Origin: Vespula vulgaris
Taxonomy: Eukaryota > Arthropoda > Insecta > Hymenoptera > Vespidae
Length of the DNA stretch: 64,000 nt
Direction: 5' to 3'
NCBI RefSeq assembly: GCF_905475345.1
Contig: NC_066595.1
Coordinates: forward strand, 368,501 to 432,500
How positions within the stretch are numbered: position 1 is the stretch's first letter; every line of letters starts with the position of its first letter. The position numbers and the translations under genes are program-made. The notes under the pieces were generated by a model. That model did not search any database, was not told where the DNA came from, and saw only the letters and a list, made by a program, of their open reading frames with translations. Positions 14,108 to 26,328 of the stretch are shown here, one piece after another.

Positions 14108-15094
14108 AGCAACGAAGGATGGCGATGAATGGCGGCGGTGCGGTTCTCGTGTACGATGCGTGTAACGCGTAATGTAAGCGAGGATAAGTGCGTACACGCA
14201 GGTTCAGGACACACATATTACGACGAGCGTGCGCACGAGCGCGAATGGTTCTCTTTCTCGGTGCCACAAAGTCGGCTCGAGCTTATAAAAGCGCACCGTT
14301 CTCGACGACGTCGACGTCGACGATCGTCGCGATCCACGGTGGCCCATTTTCGTTCCTCTTACACGAAGGTTATTACCATTATTACCCACCGGCGATTACC
14401 ATAACGGAGATGTTATTTAAATAAGCCGCGAAGAATCACGAGAGAACGAGAGAGAGAGAGAGAGAGAGACAGAGAGGGAACACGATGCCGTCCGAGAAAT
14501 AGATTCAGAATACGCGTTCCTCTCTTTTTCCGTCTCTTTCAACGTTCCGCTTTCAAATTTTCTCGCTAATTTTCTCGACCTTTGGAGTATCTATCGCTAC
14601 CGCATACCACAACCGAGCGTTCCTCGCGTGGGAGTTTGCCAGAAAAAATTTTCATCTCGATGCACTTGTTTCGAAAGTTACGAAGGAGAAAAGTAAAGTC
14701 GTTATGCATCTCGAATGGTGTAATTCACGTTAAAGAGTATCGCGGTGCGAGGCACAATCCTGGCGAGCTCAGGAAAGCGTAAAATCGTGTAATTACGAAA
14801 TTATAGATCGTCGCAGTCGTATAATCGAGGAAACGTAGGATTATTATCGAATCGGCGGTTGAAAGGTATCGCAAAGTCGTGAATTAAGGAAGCTTTTAAA
14901 ACGGACAACGTCGTAAAAGAAACGAAAACGTTTACGATCGCGCACGACTGAGATAGGAGTTACGCGAGCGTGTACTCTCGTGGCGGGATTTAATTACCTG
15001 TTACCCGTAACAGGCGTCTCGGCTCGTCTTCGACGGTATACGAGGACGACGATTTAAAAATCTTCGATCTCGGCGTACGTGTGTAAAAGCTAGG

Positions 15095-15202
15095 CTGCGT
15101 CGTCGTCGTCGTCGTCAGAGGAGGAGGAGGAGGAGGAGGAGAAGATAGGTATCGCGCGTGTAACGAACGGACGAAGAGGAAAGAGAGAGACAGAGGGAGA
15201 GA

Positions 15203-15243
<41 letters not shown>
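15095..15243. repeat. Compound CGT / GGA / GA repeat
   Basis: A CGT trinucleotide run at about 15095-15116 is followed by a GAG trinucleotide run at 15117-15141. After a 40-bp gap a GA dinucleotide tract covers 15182-15243. Confidence 0.9.
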
Positions 15244-15245
<2 letters not shown>

Positions 15246-17054
15246 GACTCTTCGCGCCCGAGAGATTTCGTTCTATCGCGACTAATCGAGTCGGAGTAGA
15301 GAGCGAGGGACTCGATTGCGCCGTTTGTTGTTGCGTCTCTGCAGACGCAACGATGGGTGGCGAGTTTGAAGCGTCGTAATCAGCCGATCGTTAATAAAGT
15401 CGAGGAAGCGAGAAATTAGAGGTACCGATCCGTTCGCGAAACGATCCTTTCCCTCGCGAAACATCACGGTTCGCATTAATATTTCCCAGAAGCGTAACGA
15501 TTCGCAAACGACCTGGAATATCGAAGAGAAGGAAGACGAGAAAAAGAGGAGCATCCTTTAAACCGTTCGTTAGACGATCTATCCGATAATCGTAAATCGC
15601 CTTAATTTGTACCTCGAAAGTATGGTTATTGTTCGAGTAAACGAGGAACCCATCGGAAGGAAGGCGTGACCTTCTCGTTAGTTTCGTGCGGAGATTATCG
15701 TAAGACGGGGAAAGGGATAACGCGCATGGTTATCCCGCGGTAAAGAAGTCAGAGAGCAAGGTTCCTTAGGAATGCATCGGAGATAAGAAGGAGCCACGCG
15801 AAGGAGAGAGCGCTATTCCATTCGTCTTGGTCAGGGCAAGCGTTAAGCGACTCCTACTCTCTTCGAGAGATCGCGCCGATGCATAAACGATTTATTTGAA
15901 TTAATGAGCTCACCTCTCGTAGCCCAACCATCGCCCCGAAACTCCTCGATTCGATCTACGCCGCGCTACGCTCGCCTCGTGACCATGGGGACCTTAATAA
16001 AGGCTCTCTCTCTCTCTCTCTCGCGCCCTCTCCTCCCTCGTCGTTAGACTACGTTTCCACGGTTAGAAAATCTCATTACCAACCACGTGTTCCACCTCCT
16101 CCTCCTCCTCTTTCTTATTTCTATCCGTCTATCCGTCTTCGTCTACCTCGGACTCTCTCTTTCTCTCCTCCGAGATAACAGAGAAGGAGGAAAAGAGGGC
16201 GTTTAGGTCGTGAGAGGATTTTTCGCAGCGCAACCACCAATTAGCTCGCAGTTTTCCGTTACCGCCTAACGCCGCCTCTTAGAAAGTCGATTTAGCGCTC
16301 TCTCACCTTTTCCCTTCCTCTCTCCTCTCTTCTTTAGATCTCGCGCTTCGAGCGAAAAGACTCGCGATAATATTGCGCGAAATCGCGGAGATCGCATCGA
16401 ACGATTTCAGAACTGAAACCTGCTCCATCCTGGCGTCGAAGTCGACGACGCCACCGCCTCTTGCGACACGCGTCGCGCGCCGTCCCGCGATCTAAGTCAC
16501 CGATACGAGATTTATACTCGCGCCCGTGGTGCTCGAGAGCGATAAATTGCCGGTAAATCGTTCTCCATGACGACGTTAAGCCTATTTATTGGATCGCTCT
16601 CGAGCGGGTTCCTCAGAGAAGCCCCATTCCCGGATTCTTCCTACGAAACGCGTTTGAAAAAATTGCGACTGGAAAGAGAATTTGCGATCTCTCGGATTTT
16701 CATATTTTCCTATTATACGTATTAATGCCCGTTCTTATATTTCACCTACTATAAAAATCGTTCGCGTCGTTCGCGATAACGGCTTCAAAGTAATAGTTTT
16801 GTTTTGTTTTCGTGCTTTCGGTTTAGCGAGACGACGACGACGACGACGACGACGGTGCAGGTTTATGGTTTATGCGACAACATTTATTTTACGCGGCCCG
16901 TGCTCGCGATATGGTCACTCGGAACACTTTCGGTACGCCTACGCGCGCGAACGAGCGGGCGTGAAAAGTAACGTCGACTGGACGGTTTCGGTTTCCGGAA
17001 GTGTCGTATTTCGGCGAGCCGCGAGGCCTTCGAAATTCTGCGCGTCACGTACGC

Positions 17055-17140
17055 GCCTGCTTGCCTTCCTGTTTGCCTGCATGCCTGCTTGCCTGCCTGC
17101 CTGCCTGCTTGCTCGACTGCCTGCTTGCTTACCTGCCGAT
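17055..17140. repeat. TGCC/TGCT tetranucleotide repeat
   Basis: Degenerate four-base repeat made of GCCT and GCTT units. It translates to runs of Cys, Leu, Pro and Ala in every plus frame, which explains the odd ORFs here. Confidence 0.9.
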
Positions 17141-18257
17141 TATTTTCATTGTCTCTCGAGTCACTGGCTCGAGCATCGCTTGAGACCGAATCGAATCGAA
17201 AGGATAACAAAGTTGGCTCGAGAATGTCAAACACATCCGTCCGAATCCGAGAGCAGAACGAGCGTAGTTGTAACTACCGAATAATATTATAATCGGTATC
17301 TCGCGAAACGCGTTACGCCTCGTAATATATCTAACCGGCACGACGCGAGAACATAAGCGTATACGTCGATTATGACAGTCGTCAATCTTTTCTCCCGTAC
17401 GACTCTCGCAATAAAATCGATTATTAATTCTAACCAGAGTACGACCGTATTTGCATACGCTCGAAGGACGATGGACGTAACGGAGTCCGAGGTTTCGCGA
17501 GAGTAGTAGCTCCAGGAGAGCGTGGGTGATCGCTCGAGCGAAAAGAGGGGAGGAGACTAATGTTTTTTTAAATCGTTACGTGGCCGTCATCGTGCGCGCA
17601 TCTCGATTAGTCGATCACAATGCGTACGAAGGCCATAGATCAACGGATCGAATCGATGGGATCTTCGCCGCTACGCGGGAACCCGTAATTGGATCGATCG
17701 GACGATCGAGCAATGACGAATGATCCGTCGGTTTCGAAGTGTCCGTAATGGGGTCTCCCGGAGTTATTAAGAGTCTATACGTCAATCCGCACTCCTTTAA
17801 GGTCCATTAATTTCGTTTACGATCCCCGTTACACGTAGTTCGCCCGCTGGATTCCATGTTAAGATTTGGACCACAAAGGAAGCAACTACCTCTCGAAATG
17901 AATCATAACGAGTACCGAGCGAGCGTGTCACGAAGATAAGATTATCGTTTCGAAACGACTGCATTTGTGTTCGAGGGCCAAGAAGGAAAGTACCGCTCTT
18001 CGGCGTAGGGAACAATCAAGTTTTCACATCTTAATAATCTCGGATAAATCCTTGTAGAGAAGGTAGGATCGATCGAACGGCACTCGATGTGACCTTCGAT
18101 ATTCTTAGATAAAAGGACGAGAAGCGCGTTCGAGCGAGGAAAAGAAAACAAAATTGGCGCGAAAGCGAGGAGAAAGATATCTGGTTTGTCCGAAAATCGT
18201 TTCTCTTCCAGCTCGATGGGTCCATGCGGGCAGAGGTGGCTCCGAGAACACGCCACC

Positions 18258-18392
18258 ATGGCGGACACGTCGGGCAATGTGTCGTACGTGGGGGAGTCAA
18301 TGGCGGTCAATGGCACGAGCGAGCTCGATCAGGTCCACCAGGAGCAACATCTCACCGGCTGGCATAGCAGGCGGCACCTGGACCGGACTTAA
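18258..18392 (+). CDS. Candidate 44-codon small ORF or first coding exon
   Basis: CACGCCACCATGG is a near-ideal start context. The 44-codon frame (MADTSGNVSYVGESMAVNG...) ends in TAA at 18390. Third positions are mostly G or C, unlike the surrounding DNA, which is what codon selection would give. An acceptor-like TTCTCTTCCAG ends at 18211, in frame with this ORF and with no stop between. No good donor is present before the stop, so it would be a short peptide or a terminal exon. The minus strand is also partly open, so coding is not proven. No family is recognised. Confidence 0.3.
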   Translation: MADTSGNVSYVGESMAVNGTSELDQVHQEQHLTGWHSRRHLDRT

Positions 18393-18399
18393 CTCGGCT

Positions 18400-21300
18400 C
18401 GGCGAATACCGAACACCGTTAACTCCGCCTCACACCGAAAATCGATCGGTTCAGAAAATTAACTATCCTTTACCGCGATAGACCGGAGATTCGATCTTAA
18501 GAAGATGCACTGAATTAATAGTAATTTTCATACGAGGATCCGTTGGTCATTTTTCAAGGAAACCGAAACCGCTGGAATGTCCGCTGTCGGAACCCTTCGC
18601 GCGTTACGCTCGTGCTATCTCGTGGGCCGAGCAAAGATTCGAACCGAGAGGGAAAGTGCATTTTTTTTTTTTTCAGATACCATATCGGTCGTTGATTAAT
18701 CGATCCCTTTGTGGCGCAAAGTAACCGGACATCGGCGACCGTGTTAACAAATTCTCGGCCCGACAAGAACCGGTCATTAGTCCGGTGTGAAGGTCGCCTA
18801 AGGCGACACTGGCCGGGTCCAGAAGCATCGCCGCTTCATGCTTCCGAGAACATTACCGGCCGTGATAATCGGCGCATTCATCTCCACTCCCGGGAGATCC
18901 TGGCTCTGGTGTTTTCGTCGATAATGCTCCTCTCCTCTCCTCTCCTCTCCTCTCCTCTCCCCGATCCTCTTATTGATCTTCCTTGCTTACGAGCAGCCAT
19001 TTTCACGATCGACGACGAACGAACTTTTCCAACGGGTCGAATCCGAACGATCGCGGAGTGAGATAATTATATTTCACAAATGGGAGATTGGAAAGCGCTC
19101 GTAAGTGTCTCGAAAAGTAAGCGTGCTAGGAGTGCAAAGTCCCAAAATTTCAGAAGCCGTAGTCGGCCTCGCTATGAGTCGTATATCACCGATCTTATCG
19201 TTGGTGGGCTCCGCTATGGGTTACGCGGCGAAACTTTAGATCGTCGACTCGGCGAACTCGCAAGACGCTCGCGTGTCAATAATTGTTCGTTCGTGCGGTA
19301 AGACGGTATTAATGGAGGCTACCTAGGTGCCGGGGGCCTCGCGCGTGCTGCCGCTTTTGCCTTCGAATTATTCTAATGTCATGATAGCAATGCTTCTGCG
19401 GCCGGTGCGCGCATTTAGCTCGATTTATCGGCGCCTTCGATACGTCCGTGTATCTGTAATAGCACGATGCGTGAAGGGTAGAACGGAGACTTGCTGCCGG
19501 TTGCATCGATTAATCGTTTGCTCCTGGAAGGTCGCTTTGCCAACACCCGCGAGCACGAGCGAAAGATAACGACGATTCTACGCCGAGCAAACAGCGAGCA
19601 AATGAGACGATTTATTAATGTTGTAGCCATGAGTTCTCCGCTCTCGATTTTTTGTTTCTCAAGGTAAGAAGTTTTTCTACGCGACTGCACTAGATCGCTC
19701 GCAATTAAAACGCTAGAAATTCCACTTGAAACTTTTTTGAATTAGGAAGTTTTATCAACTTTATTCTACGGGGAACGATCCGTCTGTCGCTTGATTTGAC
19801 TCTCGGCTTTAAAGATGCACGTTTGCCGATCGACGGAATCCCGTACCTGATTCGGGATCGTCGTTCTCAACGTATCCCTTAGCCGGAGGACAGCAGCTGA
19901 CGGAGGTTGGCACGCTTCCCGAAGCAGCCACGGCTAGAGACGCGAAGAAGGTCTTTATGCGTCGAAGACATTGTCCTCGGTTCCCGCTGAGAATAGAATA
20001 AACGTGGAGCGACGTGTGATTCCTGCACCTGAATCGGTTTCCGATCGTGATCCTTGCTTCGCCGTAAAACACGACGGTAGCTTTACGTTTCCGCGAAGGA
20101 GAAGATCGAGAAACGCGAATACTTGAGATTTCTTATCGATTAACTGAGATCCGGTAGATAAAATCGATTCGTTTTATTTAAAGAGCTTTTAACGTCGTCT
20201 TCGTGAAACGACAACGTCGTAGAGACTCGCGTAGTTTCAAACCGAATACCTCAAAGTTCCCGACCTAGATCGGGAAACGAATATGAGGAGAAGATAGATT
20301 CGTCGAAACGTTACGCAAGAAGATCCGTTGGATCCAGACGCGTATAGCGGAGAGATATATCCAGGTAGAGATATCCGAAACGGTTCGCCAGGATTTCCTG
20401 CGTCGTAAGAAAAAAGTCGTCGCTCGAGCGAGTAGGGCATGAAAATCTCGAGAAGGATATTCCCCGCTTCCCTTGTTCCTTTTAAACTTTAAAAGCGACC
20501 GGTCCATATGTACACACATACGCGCGTATATAGAGGATATATGGGTATGTACGCATATATATATGTACATATATATATACCTGGTGCACATGCGTCTTCG
20601 GTGGAAGGCCGGTACATGGCTTGGCATCGTCAAAGACGCAACCTCGTGGGCCTTAGCTCGATTCCATTCAAGATCGTACCTCGTGTAGGCACTTTGTGAA
20701 GCGCGAGCACAATGAAGGCAGCCGAGCCGAAAGGTACCTGCCGTTCGTGTATATACATTCGACGCTCTGGACACCTGCACGCGAGGAGACTTTTGATTTT
20801 TGTGCCTGCTACCACAGCACCTTGGCAAATTTGTCATTCCCTCGGCAACAGGATGCCGAGGAGACACTGAAGATGTCGCGACGTCTGTTCCTAAAGAAGA
20901 GGAAGAAGCGCAAGAAGAAGAGCCGTTTTCTTTGTGCCTTCTCGCGAGACGTTAACAACTCTTTCGGTCGTCCTGCACGAACCGAACCGGTGATGTTCGT
21001 AGTATGACGTTCGAGAAAGTTGAAAAAGGAAAACGACTACCGCTGTTCGTCAGAAGCCACGCTCTTCGAATATAAATCGAATCGGTTTTCTAAGAATCGT
21101 CGATATTTCCTAGAGCTGCTTTAAAATCGATTATCCGAAGCGATACACTTTCGTCACCTGGCACAAAGTAATCCTCGCGATCGATATTCGATAAAGAAGG
21201 AATTAAAAAAAGTTTACAGAAAAAGAGAGGGAGAGAGAGAGAGGGGGGAGGAGAAGAGGCGCAAGCTGCGAATCGGTAAAACGACGTAGATAGGTCATCG

Positions 21301-24300
21301 GAGGAACGTAACCGCCTAATCCTTTTGGGACTCTTAAGCAGAGTCAATGGTATGGGACACGTGATAGGGAAAGGGGGACAATAAGGATAGAGCTAATCGA
21401 AAGGCTGTGCGTACACGTGAACCCGCGTCGCGTTATAACAAGTCCTTCGACCGAATGCTTCGCATTCGTCCGGTGACGAAGGTAAAACGTCGTATACGCC
21501 GACATTAACCGAATCCGAGCAAACACGAGTCCGAGTACCATCTCCTTTTCTCTCCTTCGTCCTCTCCGTCTCTCCTTCCATCTTTCTTCGAACCAGCTGT
21601 TCGAATCCAAACAGGAGACTACGTTCCCCAAAGGTCGACCCTCCTCGAGAAAACGGTAGTGCGGGTGCCTGAAAATAAAAAGGAAGCGTGGCCTCGCGAA
21701 ACGGTACCCTGGCTTTTTTCAATGGAACTCGTGCTACCTTGAATTCGCGCCTAGCTTTGTACGTAGATACGCGCGTACGCAGTATCGCGTACCTATTCGA
21801 AAACCTTGATCGAAAAAGAACCCGATATCCGTTCTTTTTCCGTCCTACTCCATAAAAGAGAATTCAGATATATACGGTTATACGGTCATTTTTCTTCGTG
21901 GGATCCTTCGATTTAATTCCATAAAATTTTCGTAAACTTTACGTGTGCTTCGTCGAGTACTCCGGTAACACCGCCGATGACATCGGATCGCGATGCTTGT
22001 CGAGCGAAGTAAGATGACGTTGATACGAATGCGAGGCCGCGATCTCCTTATAATGGGAGTAACCGAGTCGAAGAATGCAGATCGACCCTGAACCTCTCTC
22101 TCCCTGTGCCACGGCAAAGATCAAGGTGGTCCAGAAAACGCGACGTTGACGACGGACGGATCGCACAAACATTTTCACAATTATGCAATTTCAACTTGTT
22201 GCTTCTGTTGCTCGTTGACTGTTATTGAGATACATTGATCTACCAGAATGTAGGTGTACCTCGTAAATTTTCACTCCGTTATAAATCGACATCTACGTCG
22301 TTCAACTTGGGTAACGTCGTGAAAAATTGATTAATAAAAATTGAATCACCGTCGTCGTCATCGCCGTTGTTGTGGTTCGATAATCCTGATGGACGTCGCG
22401 ATAGCATTAGCGTCATGACGCTCGGCACTCCTCTCTAGCAACGTCGACGTCTTCGAGCAAGAGCAAAGGATGAAAGGAATAAGGAGAGCAGGACGGGCAA
22501 GAAAAAAAGGGAAGGCCGGCCGTGCGTCGGCCCCTGTAACTCGATACTACCCGGTAACGCGGTTTTATGCATCACCACGAAAAAAACAACAGATAAAGTC
22601 GAAAGAGGAGTGCCCGAAGCGCATCAACCTCGACGTTCTCCTCCGCCGTTCTAACGATTCCCTGTCGCGAGAAATCAGCTGGAAAGAAGGTACGTATGTA
22701 GCTACGCGAGTAACTACGTGGCGTCGTTATTTCCAACGCTCGACAAACTTTCAAATTATAGGGACGAAGGAGAGAAATATATTTCGAATATAAAAAAAGG
22801 CAGTCCCAACGGATAGGTTTACCAGGCTCTATGATAATAGGGATAACAGGTATCGGAGTTACCCAAAGCGTAATTCATTTGTTGCATCGACTTTGGGAGC
22901 GAGCGTGAATGACGACGATAGGTAGAGAATCCTAGGTAACGTTGGAACACCATAGCTGAACGGAGAGGAGAACCAGGTGCTAGCGCGGGGCGCGTGTCCA
23001 GGTTGGGGTAGGGGCAGGTGGGCCCCCTGCATTGTCAATCTCTGCCTTTCTGTACCTCGTGCCTGCTTGCTCGGCTGGCTTGCCTGCTAGCTCTCTGCCT
23101 ACCGGGCCTACCGCGTATATGGCCCGAGCCACGCACACTCAAAAGACTCTCCCCGTTTTCGAGTGTGTGCGTACGTATTCGATTCACGTACGCAGCGAAC
23201 TTTCAGGGGGTGCAACTATCACATAATGAGGATGTATGTGGCAGAAGAGGGGTTGCCGAGAGAGAGAGAGAGAGACCCAGCTCGTCTCACCTAGTCGAAC
23301 GAGCGCACTCTCTTCCATTGTACGTGAAAAAGGCAGGTGATGAGAACGGTCGCTACCACGCGACTTCCATCGATGGTTCTCATTCCGTCCTTTGACCTTC
23401 GCTCGACGACTACGCTTAATACATTTACGTTCGAATCGTTTTCCACAAGAGTCATACTCGCTTGATCGTACAGAGGAGTTCGATAAGCGGCTTCTCCGAG
23501 GAAACATATGCGCGAAATAAACGATTTTGAAAAAAAATCGTTCGAGAGAAAGAAAATACGCAAGCGTCGTGTAAGAAAATCGGATGGTTGGATCGATAAT
23601 GAAGGTCGGTGTAACGTTACAAGGATCGATCCTGAATCCCGGAACAAGAGCGAGGGTTCTTCCCCCGCTTCGTATCGATACTCGAAGAGGGCACGTGCCA
23701 TCAGCTGTCTTCGTCACGGCTCTGGACCGCAGCTGGAGTGGAGGAGATACGCAATGACAATAAACCGACGAGCAGATCCTGGTCAAGCGGCTATTGCCAA
23801 AAACCGAATGAATACGTCGCGGTGGATTTTACGCACCACGGTGCACGGTGTATAGACCGACCGATCGTTAGACGCTTCCGATCGTTTTAGAAACGGAAAA
23901 AAATATTTTCCCGTAAAGAAAAATAAACCTTCATCGATATAGTATATCGTATATTTTAATGCAAGCATAACCGCATCGTTCGCAAAGATTGTACGGACAA
24001 TTGGATATGTATTTTCTTATAAGAGAGAACGGATTTGCGTGGCATTTAGTTCCGGACACCATAAACGCGTATACGTAAATCCTGAAAACAGGTCGTGGCG
24101 CAACGAAGGTTTCGCGGGACAAAGTGAAATCCACGGGAGAAAAAGAATAAAACCGCCTCCATTTATTCCTGTTCGCGTTGTGTCTTTTCTTTTCCTCTCG
24201 GTCTCTCTCAGTCTCTTAAAACTTTCGTCTCGGCTAGTACACGGGGGTGGTATCGCGCGAGACGAAAAGCTTGAATCCGAGAAAACGCAGTAAATCTGCG

Positions 24301-25600
24301 CGCAAAGAAGCGACAATGCGATCCGACTCGGAAGCGTGGCAAGATCAACGCAGATCAGTGAGACCGCCGTCTTGGCGTAACCAATGAGATTACGTTCTTC
24401 TGAGCCGGCTCCTGCGGCTCCAGCTATCCACTCGGTCACTCTTGCAGTTCTCGTTCTCGCATTCGCGTGAAAACAATTCGACGAAAAGAAAGACCCTTCT
24501 TCAGTTTCTTTGAAAAGTAAAAAGGAGTGAAGAGAGAGATGGCTGTAAACTTTATCGAGCATCTTATTTATCTTATCTTACCGGATGAATTCGAAGGAAT
24601 CATCGAAAAGCAGAAAGAGAGAGAAGCCGGTATTTTTCCTCTCGAAGATTTATTATCATTGCCCTTTTCAAAGAACATCGTAGACACCCTGAGAAATCTA
24701 TTCTGGCTTCTAGCCGACCATATAAGTATCGATGTGACTCTAACGAAGCGAAATGCCGGATAAGTAAAGGAGGATAAAAGAAATCTTAGAATTGTTTAGA
24801 ACGGCTAGATCTCTTTGGTTCGATATTCGCAAGTGGAAACGCGGTATTGCTTTTTATTCTCTCTTTTTCCCCTCTCTCGAAGGAACATAATAGCGTCAAT
24901 TTAAACACCGAGACAACACCGCGTAAGACAATCCTACTATCGGCGCCACCGTAATAGTCAAACATAGGCTCGGAGAAGAATCGCTGTTGCGTGCTCGCGA
25001 TCGCGTGCCTACGTCTAGCCGACAAAACCGCTTTAAGGTTCGCCCATAAGCGGAAGAACAGGACGCTCGTACGTACACGACGCCTTCTTCCCGTTCCGAT
25101 ATACGATCTCTTGCTGGAAGGAAATAGAAGGGGAGAAAAAAAGTAGTAAAATTTCAATGGTATTAAGATTTAACGGAGAAACCGATCCGCCGGTTTATAC
25201 ATAAAATCTATATTTTAGCGCACGGAGGAGTGCGTTTCCGCAGATAATACCTAGGAGATTTAATCTTCGGAACGAATCGAAGTGAAAGCGGGTATAGTCG
25301 AACGCGCGTACTACCTTCGATTCTATTCTCGAGAACGCGTCGAGCTAAAGATAAGAATCTCTTTCTCGATAGCATCTCGTAGGAGATCCCTCGGGAGGCG
25401 CAGCAGGTTGGAGAAAGGATCGCGTAATACGTGGCAATCGATTGCGTCAACGAATCCTTGCGAGAGAACGCCCTCTCTTCTTTGGGCGCGGGTGTACGTA
25501 AGCTCGAGTCGACTTCGGTAGGAACGCGTCACGGACACGTTAATGGAGCGATCAATCGATCAGAGTGCGATCTGGCACGTGTGTACGGTCCTTAACGGCG
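18400..25600. other. Gene-poor sequence with a complex island at 22.8-23.2 kb
   Basis: No supported gene. The segment from about 22800 to 23230 differs by eye from the TCGA-rich background and holds CAGGTG at 22974 and 23015, with another at 23334. It may be regulatory. Confidence 0.5.
18927..18961. repeat. (CTCCT)n pentanucleotide repeat
   Basis: About seven perfect CTCCT units. Confidence 0.95.
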
Positions 25601-25728
25601 GCCTCGCGAACCAAAGTGACTGGGGCTCTGGATTCGCGGCGTTGCTCTCTCCTCTCGCGATGGTGGCAACTCTCTTAGCCGGCCGAAGCTGATCGGGGCC
25701 GCTACCATGGTAGCGCACGTTGACCTAA

Positions 25729-26046
25729 TACGCTTCCCGGCTATCAATCATAGCCGCGTGTCCGCCACCACCGCCAAAGACTTTCTTGTATAACGAGATC
25801 GCGTCTTACGTCGAATGTGGGAAAGCTTGCAAGTACGATCGTAAAGACGAATGGCCACCATTAGTTTCAAACATCACGGATGTTGAAATTATTTTGACCG
25901 ACGACAATATCGCGACCCAAATTCTACAACGTCCAGCGACTAGAATTTCTATCCGTAACGAGACACGTCCTTTTCGATATCCAACGGGGCAATTAGATAA
26001 AACGATAATGTCAGTCACACGGCCCTGCCAAGGAGGTTACAGGTAA
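25729..26046 (+). CDS. Possible terminal coding exon, unrecognised
   Basis: An open frame runs from after a TAA at 25726-25728 to TAA at 26044-26046. There is no ATG near its beginning, so an upstream splice would be needed; candidate acceptors end in AG just before CCGCGTGTCCG or at CCAAAG. The peptide includes PPPPPKTFLYNEIASYVEC, then DEWPPLVSNITDVEIILTDD, and ends TRPCQGGYR. It has mixed composition and two potential N-glycosylation sequons (NIT, NET). The opposite strand is also open over 25806-26018 and reads plausibly, so the strand is not settled. No family is recognised. Confidence 0.25.
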   Translation, partial: YASRLSIIAACPPPPPKTFLYNEIASYVECGKACKYDRKDEWPPLVSNITDVEIILTDDNIATQILQRPATRISIRNETRPFRYPTGQLDKTIMSVTRPCQGGYR

Positions 26047-26115
26047 ACAGTTTTACGACGTCGGAAGTAAAAGTCGAGAGAAGGAAATCGACTTGCTAAC
26101 GCGTTTATTAATTTA

Positions 26116-26328
26116 TTATCTAACAGTCTTAAACCTATTACCTTGCGAGGTATCCGCTCGTTCCTTCTTACCGTCTGGTAACAACTTGTACGGACGTTGA
26201 AGCAAACGATACTTATGTAAGGAACCGTCGAGTCCGATGTAACGCATGCTGACCCAAAATTCTACTTCGTGGCTATTAATCATATCTATGGGAGTGGACG
26301 ACTTTCTCGCATAACACGACAAAGCCAT
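26116..26328 (-). CDS. Possible small protein or terminal exon, unrecognised
   Basis: A minus-strand ATG at 26326-26328 opens a 70-residue frame preceded directly by an in-frame TAG. The peptide contains INSHEVEFWVSMRYIGLDG and YRLLQRPYKLLPDGKK, and is balanced in composition. Two reverse AATAAA motifs (TTTATT at 26104 and 26112) lie at and just past the stop. An acceptor-like TCCACTCCCATAG inside the frame could join it to another exon. A second minus frame, open over 26279-26485 and overlapping its N-terminal end by one register, also reads like protein (it includes SSYSYRVLMPIESYTSLAP). That could mean splicing, a frameshifted relic, or chance. Confidence 0.3.
   Translation of the reverse strand: MALSCYARKSSTPIDMINSHEVEFWVSMRYIGLDGSLHKYRLLQRPYKLLPDGKKERADTSQGNRFKTVR

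Larger units (their letters stand above)
8120..18200. other. Gene-poor, repeat-rich sequence
   Basis: Multiple GA/TC microsatellites and trinucleotide tracts. A TATAAAAG at 14284 lacks an initiator at the right distance. Long ORFs overlapping repeats (for example 11321-11926 and 11408-12088) are composition artefacts. No supported gene. Confidence 0.6.

Noticed and set aside
14284..14291. TATAAAAG as an orphan promoter
   Set aside because: No initiator-like sequence at the right distance and no credible exon downstream.
16682..17284. 200-codon ORF with Cys/Leu/Pro/Ala repeats
   Set aside because: The repeat is produced by the TGCC tetranucleotide array; no domain is seen.
18103..18122. 19-mer TTAGATAAAAGGACGAGAA shared with about 32574-32592 as a dispersed transposon relic
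   Set aside because: Similarity ends abruptly on both sides; an exact 19-mer is compatible with chance given the biased composition.
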